Shown in pieces: positions 60,513 through 64,000 of a stretch of 64,000 bases of DNA. The stretch lies in assembly GCF_035918095.1 (NCBI RefSeq), contig NZ_CP109137.1, positions 2,544,001 through 2,608,000 of the forward strand, given 5' to 3'. The DNA is from Streptomyces sp. NBC_01750 (lineage in GTDB: Bacteria; Actinomycetota; Actinomycetes; Streptomycetales; Streptomycetaceae). Every line of letters begins with the position of its first letter. Within the stretch, counting starts at the first letter, position 1. The notes beneath the pieces are model-generated. The model did no database searches, was not told the origin of the DNA, and saw only the letters and a list, made by a program, of their open reading frames with translations. Position numbers and translations under genes: made by a program.

Positions 60513-61781
60513 ATGAACGCGACGAAGGCACGTGCCGCGGTGCTGGCCGGCGCACAGGGACTTGCGCTGGCACTGATGGCGCTGGTCGGCTCGGTCACGG
60601 TCTTCGTCCTGGCGGTGGTCTCCATCACGCTCGTCCCGATCGGTGTGGGTGTCTTCACCACACCCGCCGTTCTGCACCTGGTGCGGGCCCACGCCAACAG
60701 GCGGCGGCTGCTGGCTGCCCAGTGGTCCTCGGTACGCATCCCCCTCCCGTACCGCCCCTTCCCCCGCGATATGCGCACCGGCATCACCGGCCGGGTCGAG
60801 CGCTGCACGCTGATGCTGAAAGACCCTGCGACGTGGCGCGATATGCAGTGGCTGGTGGTGGACATGACGGCGGGGGCCGTCGTCGCGATCTTCCCTCCTG
60901 CGCTGGTGCTGGAGGGCGTCTTCGGGCTGCTGCTGCCGGCCGGGCTGTGGCAGCCGATCGTCAGTGCGAGCGGCACCTACTGGTACTCGTTCGTCCCGGT
61001 CACCGGCTGGGGCACGGCCGGTCTGGCCGCGCTGCTCGGTCTGGTCTGGCTGACCGTCGCCATGAACGCCGGCGGGCTGCTGATCCGCACCCATTTCAGG
61101 CTCACCCGCGCCATGCTCGCCCCGAACCTCGACCTCGAGCTCGAGCAGCGCATCGACCGCCTCACCGAGACCCGTCACGACGCCCTGGACACCTCGGCAG
61201 CCGAACTGCGCCGTATCGAGCGGGATCTGCACGACGGAGCACAGGCCCGGCTGGTCGCCATGGGAATGAACCTGGGCGCCATCGAGGCGCTCATCGAAAA
61301 GGATCCGGCGCAGGCCAAGGAGCTCATCTCCAGCGCCCGCAAGTCCTCCGCCGAGGCGCTGACCGAACTGCGCGACCTGGTCCGCGGCATCCACCCGCCC
61401 GTGCTGGCGGAACGGGGCCTCGGCGACGCGGTCAAGGCCCTGGCGCTGCGGCTGCCGGTCATGACCGAGGTGGACGTGGAGCTGTCCGGCCGGGTGGACG
61501 CGCCGGTCGAGTCGGCGGCGTACTTCGCGGTCAGCGAGGCTCTCACCAACGCGGTCAAGCACTCGGGCGCGGAACGGTTCTGGGTCGACGTCAGCCACTC
61601 GGGCGGCTCGCTGCGTATCGCGGTCACCGACAACGGCAGGGGCGGCGCCACCATCGGAACCGGCTCCGGCCTGAGCGGTATCGAACGCCGGCTCGGCACA
61701 TTTGACGGCGTCCTGGCCGTCAGCAGTCCCGCAGGCGGTCCCACCATGGTCACCATGGAGATCCCTTGCGAGTTGTCCTAG
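60513..61781 (+). CDS. Sensor histidine kinase (HisKA_3 type)
   Basis: 422 residues. Four N-terminal membrane helices in a putative sensor domain (QGLALALMALVGSVTVFVLAVV; MTAGAVVAIFPPALVLEGVFG; AGLAALLGLVWLTVAMNAG), the phospho-His in RRIERDLHDGAQARLVAMGMN, and an HATPase domain with SEALTNAVKHSGA, VTDNGRGG and GSGLSGIERRLG. Ten-to-one spacing to the response regulator gene (80 bases). It is divergent from the MMPL gene and probably senses membrane stress or an exported compound. Confidence 0.92.
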   Translation: MNATKARAAVLAGAQGLALALMALVGSVTVFVLAVVSITLVPIGVGVFTTPAVLHLVRAHANRRRLLAAQWSSVRIPLPYRPFPRDMRTGITGRVERCTLMLKDPATWRDMQWLVVDMTAGAVVAIFPPALVLEGVFGLLLPAGLWQPIVSASGTYWYSFVPVTGWGTAGLAALLGLVWLTVAMNAGGLLIRTHFRLTRAMLAPNLDLELEQRIDRLTETRHDALDTSAAELRRIERDLHDGAQARLVAMGMNLGAIEALIEKDPAQAKELISSARKSSAEALTELRDLVRGIHPPVLAERGLGDAVKALALRLPVMTEVDVELSGRVDAPVESAAYFAVSEALTNAVKHSGAERFWVDVSHSGGSLRIAVTDNGRGGATIGTGSGLSGIERRLGTFDGVLAVSSPAGGPTMVTMEIPCELS

Positions 61782-61861
61782 CGGGCGCGGATCATTGACG
61801 TGCGACGGCATGCCGGCCGGCCGCAGTCCGGCGAGCGGCACCGCAGCCGACAACCCTGAAG

Positions 61862-62530
61862 ATGGAGCCCCCCTTGCGCGTTGTCCTGGCCGAAGATCTG
61901 TTCCTGTTGCGTGACGGCCTGGTCCGCATGCTCGAGGCTTACGACTTCGAGATCCTGGCCGCCGTGGAGAGCGGGCCCGAACTCACCAAAGCGCTCGCGG
62001 AGCTGGAGCCGGACGTCGCCGTCGTCGATGTCCGGCTCCCGCCGTCGCACACGGACGAGGGTCTGCAGTGCGCCCTGGCGGCGCGGCGGGCCAGACCCGG
62101 GCTGCCGGTGCTCGTGCTCTCCCAGCATGTGGAGCAGTTGTACGCGCGTGAGCTGCTGGCGGACGGAAACGGCGGGGTCGGCTATCTCCTCAAGGACCGC
62201 GTCTTCGACGCGGAGCAGTTCATCGACGCGGTACGGCGGGTGGCCGCCGGCGGTACGGCGATGGATCCGCAGGTGATCTCGCAGCTGCTCTCGCGGCGGG
62301 CGCAGGACAAGCCGATGGGCGGACTGACCCCGCGCGAGCTGGAGGTCATGGAGCTGATGGCGCAAGGCCGTTCCAATGCCGCGATCGCGGGGCAGCTGGT
62401 GGTCACGGAGCGGGCGGTGGCCAAGCACACCTCGAACATCTTCGGGAAGCTGGATCTGCCGGTGTCGGACGACGACAACCGCCGGGTGCTGGCGGTTCTG
62501 GCGTATCTGGACCGCGGCCAGTTGCAGTGA
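61862..62530 (+). CDS. LuxR/NarL-type response regulator
   Basis: 222 residues. Receiver domain with acidic pair LAEDL, phosphoacceptor Asp in VAVVDVRLPP, and GYLLKDRVFD; C-terminal HTH LTPRELEVMELMAQGRSNAAIAGQLVVTERAVAKHTSNIFGKL in pieces. Pairs with the kinase just upstream; the MMPL operon is the natural target. The stop codon is followed at once by repeat copy C. Confidence 0.93.
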   Translation: MEPPLRVVLAEDLFLLRDGLVRMLEAYDFEILAAVESGPELTKALAELEPDVAVVDVRLPPSHTDEGLQCALAARRARPGLPVLVLSQHVEQLYARELLADGNGGVGYLLKDRVFDAEQFIDAVRRVAAGGTAMDPQVISQLLSRRAQDKPMGGLTPRELEVMELMAQGRSNAAIAGQLVVTERAVAKHTSNIFGKLDLPVSDDDNRRVLAVLAYLDRGQLQ

Positions 62531-62536
62531 TCCGCA

Positions 62537-62615
62537 GCGTTTTCGAGAAGTCCCTCCCCCGGACTTCGTCCGGGGCCCCCAGCCCGGCGGGCGGACGGCA
62601 CCACTTCTGAAACGC
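62537..62615 (+). repeat. Stop-codon-linked hairpin repeat, copy C
   Basis: Inverted ends GCGTTTTCGAGAAGT and ACTTCTGAAACGC enclose CCCCCGGACTTCGTCCGGGG, a C/G stem capped by a CTTCG loop. It starts seven bases after the response-regulator stop codon, in the same gene-relative orientation as copies A and B. Confidence 0.7.
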
Positions 62616-62625
62616 GGGGCGGCCC

Positions 62626-63159
62626 TCAGGCCTCGTACTCCGTGAGGTCGATCGCATAGACGCTCAGCGGGAAGCCGTACTGCGGGTGCGTCGTCTGGCG
62701 CACCAGCTCCATGCCGAGCTTGCGGATCACATTCTCCGATGCCTCGTGGCCGGTCCGCGCGATGCTGACCACGCGGTCCAGGCCGCGGTCCTGGAGCGCG
62801 AACTCCAGTGAGGCGTGGGCGGCTTCGGAGGCGTACCCCTGGCCCCAGAACTGGCGGCCGAGCCGCCAGCCGATCTCCACCACGGGCAGCACCTCCGGCA
62901 GGAACTCAGGGACGGACAGGCCCACGAAGCCTGCCAGTTCGCCCGAGGCGAGGAGCTCGACGGCGAAGAGGCCGAAGCCCTCCTCGTCCCACTCCTCCTC
63001 CCATCGCTCGATGTCCTCGGCGGTCTGCTCGAGATCGCGGACCGAGCCGTCGCCGATCCACTCCATGACCTCCGGGTCCGCGTTGATCTCGGCCATCGGG
63101 GCAAGGTCGTCCTCGTGCCAGCGGCGGAGGAGGAGTCGGGGAGTCTGGATCTCGGTCAT
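62626..63159 (-). CDS. GNAT-family N-acetyltransferase (RimJ/RimL type)
   Basis: 177 residues: IQTPRLLLRRWHEDDLAPMAEINADPEVMEWIGDG (in pieces), GLFAVELLASGELAGFVGLSVPEF, the acetyl-CoA region VEIGWRLGRQFWGQGYASEAAHA (in pieces) and VSIARTGHEASENVIRKLGMELV. The acceptor is unknown. The ATG at 63159 matches the family start; an in-frame ATG nine bases upstream exists. Confidence 0.88.
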   Translation of the reverse strand: MTEIQTPRLLLRRWHEDDLAPMAEINADPEVMEWIGDGSVRDLEQTAEDIERWEEEWDEEGFGLFAVELLASGELAGFVGLSVPEFLPEVLPVVEIGWRLGRQFWGQGYASEAAHASLEFALQDRGLDRVVSIARTGHEASENVIRKLGMELVRQTTHPQYGFPLSVYAIDLTEYEA

Positions 63160-63356
63160 GGGCCCCATCCTGCCATCCGCGGGCGCGTCCGACTTCAGCG
63201 CAATACGACGGTTTTGCTGATGGAGAATTCTACGAATTCCCGATCCGGAACCACGCGGCTTGAACACCCCATGAGCCACACCCGTATGGAACGACGCGCT
63301 TCTCCCTCAGCCGGTACCCCCCTAACCCACACCCGGCGACGAAGCAGAGGAGTTCC

Positions 63357-64000
63357 ATGGGACACGCAACGAGAAAACGCTCGACGCTGGCGAACAGGGC
63401 GATCGTCGCCTCCGCCGCATTGATCCTGGGCGGGGGTGGGCTGGTCGCGGTCAATGTGTATGCATCCGCGGGCGAAAACCATTCCGGTCAGGGCTCCGAG
63501 TGGACCAAGAAAGCCGGGCAGGGGCAGCAGGTGTCCACCATCGACTGCCCCGAAGTCGCGAACGACCTCCCGGACGTGCCGCCCCAGGCACGCCAGGAAG
63601 TCGACGGTGAGCTGGCCAAGATGGACAGCCAGATCACCGACGCGTACAAGAGATTCGCCGACCAGAAGCAGCAGGTCGAGAGCGATCCCCAATTCGGCAA
63701 GAACGCCATCCTGAATCCCCTCAGGGACAAGCGGCGGGCGAGCATCGACCGGATTGCCACGGCCATCGGCCGGAACGCCCAGCGTCCGCAGGGCATGGAA
63801 GACCTCGCCGATTGCTCGCTTCAGGCCGACGACCCCAACGGGCAGGACGACGGCCAGGGTGACGCAGGCGGCCAGGCCGACGGGAACGACGGCGCCGGGC
63901 AGGGTGACACCGGCCAGGACGGTGGTCAGAATGGTGACCAGAATGGCGGCCAGGACAACGGTCAGGGCGGTGACCAGGGCAATGGCCAGGGTCAGGGCGA
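63357..64000 (+). CDS. Secreted protein with Gln/Gly/Asp-rich tail (3' truncated by window)
   Basis: At least 214 residues, open to the end of the window. Signal peptide MGHATRKRSTLANRAIVASAA with a Gly/Val h-region, mature part with STIDCPEVANDLPDVPPQARQE, KMDSQITDAYKRFADQKQQV and LADCSLQADDPN (two Cys), then repeats of GQ, GD, DGGQNGDQNGGQ. GAGGAG precedes the ATG. The helical, two-Cys domain followed by a Q/G/D-rich region is analogous to the protein at 50255. Secreted; function unknown. Confidence 0.75.
   Translation, partial: MGHATRKRSTLANRAIVASAALILGGGGLVAVNVYASAGENHSGQGSEWTKKAGQGQQVSTIDCPEVANDLPDVPPQARQEVDGELAKMDSQITDAYKRFADQKQQVESDPQFGKNAILNPLRDKRRASIDRIATAIGRNAQRPQGMEDLADCSLQADDPNGQDDGQGDAGGQADGNDGAGQGDTGQDGGQNGDQNGGQDNGQGGDQGNGQGQG

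Overview
The window is chromosomal DNA of a Streptomyces-type actinomycete. Supporting signs are very high GC, GTG starts, purine-rich Shine-Dalgarno sites, 3-4 nt stop/start overlaps, GlnR boxes at glnA and glnII, and the core order pepA-lpdA-sucB / aceE / lipB-lipA / glnA / glnII, which I recall as syntenic with the central chromosome of S. coelicolor (from memory, not searched).

Layout. 1-2731: end of a lysyl-transferase-like (DUF2156) gene coupled to a rhomboid-like gene, a membrane protein and cobS. 2728-9442 (minus): a five-gene exopolysaccharide locus made of a CE18/Agd3-like secreted deacetylase, a PelF-like GT4 transferase, a large membrane protein, a spherulin-4 (GH135-like) protein and a GH114 lipoprotein. 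This part list matches the fungal galactosaminogalactan cluster and the functions of PelA/PelF. 9717-18618: pepA, lpdA, the two-lipoyl E2 sucB, a GntR regulator and aceE (pyruvate dehydrogenase E1). 18803-25815: WYL regulator, SDR, DUF4240, GNAT, TIGR01777 epimerase, FAD oxidoreductase, NsdA-like regulator. 26065-31324: lipB, lipA (which make the lipoyl cofactor of the E2 upstream), two small conserved genes, an RDD membrane protein, and glnA behind tandem GlnR boxes.

31325-43922 looks accessory. (a) A low-GC pair with TTA codons: a membrane-anchored HEPN (SAV_6107-like) protein overlapping a two-TM protein. (b) A cassette of HTH-TPR regulator and NUDIX hydrolase, divergent from an unknown protein, a degenerate APH-fold protein, a SAM methyltransferase and a HAD protein of the Swiss-Army-Knife RNA-repair type. 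(c) A compact minus-strand operon of Fe/2OG oxygenase, methyltransferase and choline/carnitine-type acyltransferase, preceded by an HxlR regulator. No integrase, tRNA or transposase was found.

44069-53302 returns to core-like genes: MOSC, a DUF1906 hydrolase with SH3-like repeats, an ArsC-like protein, TetR, an AhpD-like protein with a divergent MocR regulator, secreted repeat proteins, Gfo/Idh and glnII with its own GlnR boxes. 53499-64000: a probable Cys-containing leader peptide before a stand-alone winged-helix regulator, a PepSY membrane pair rich in His, an epimerase, an MMPL exporter divergent from a histidine kinase/LuxR response-regulator pair, a GNAT, and a truncated secreted Gln/Gly-rich protein. 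Three copies of a hairpin repeat sit directly on stop codons in the last 10 kb.

The candidates I would follow up first are the galactosaminogalactan-like locus, the oxygenase-methyltransferase-acyltransferase operon, the HEPN/membrane pair and the HAD-SAK cassette.
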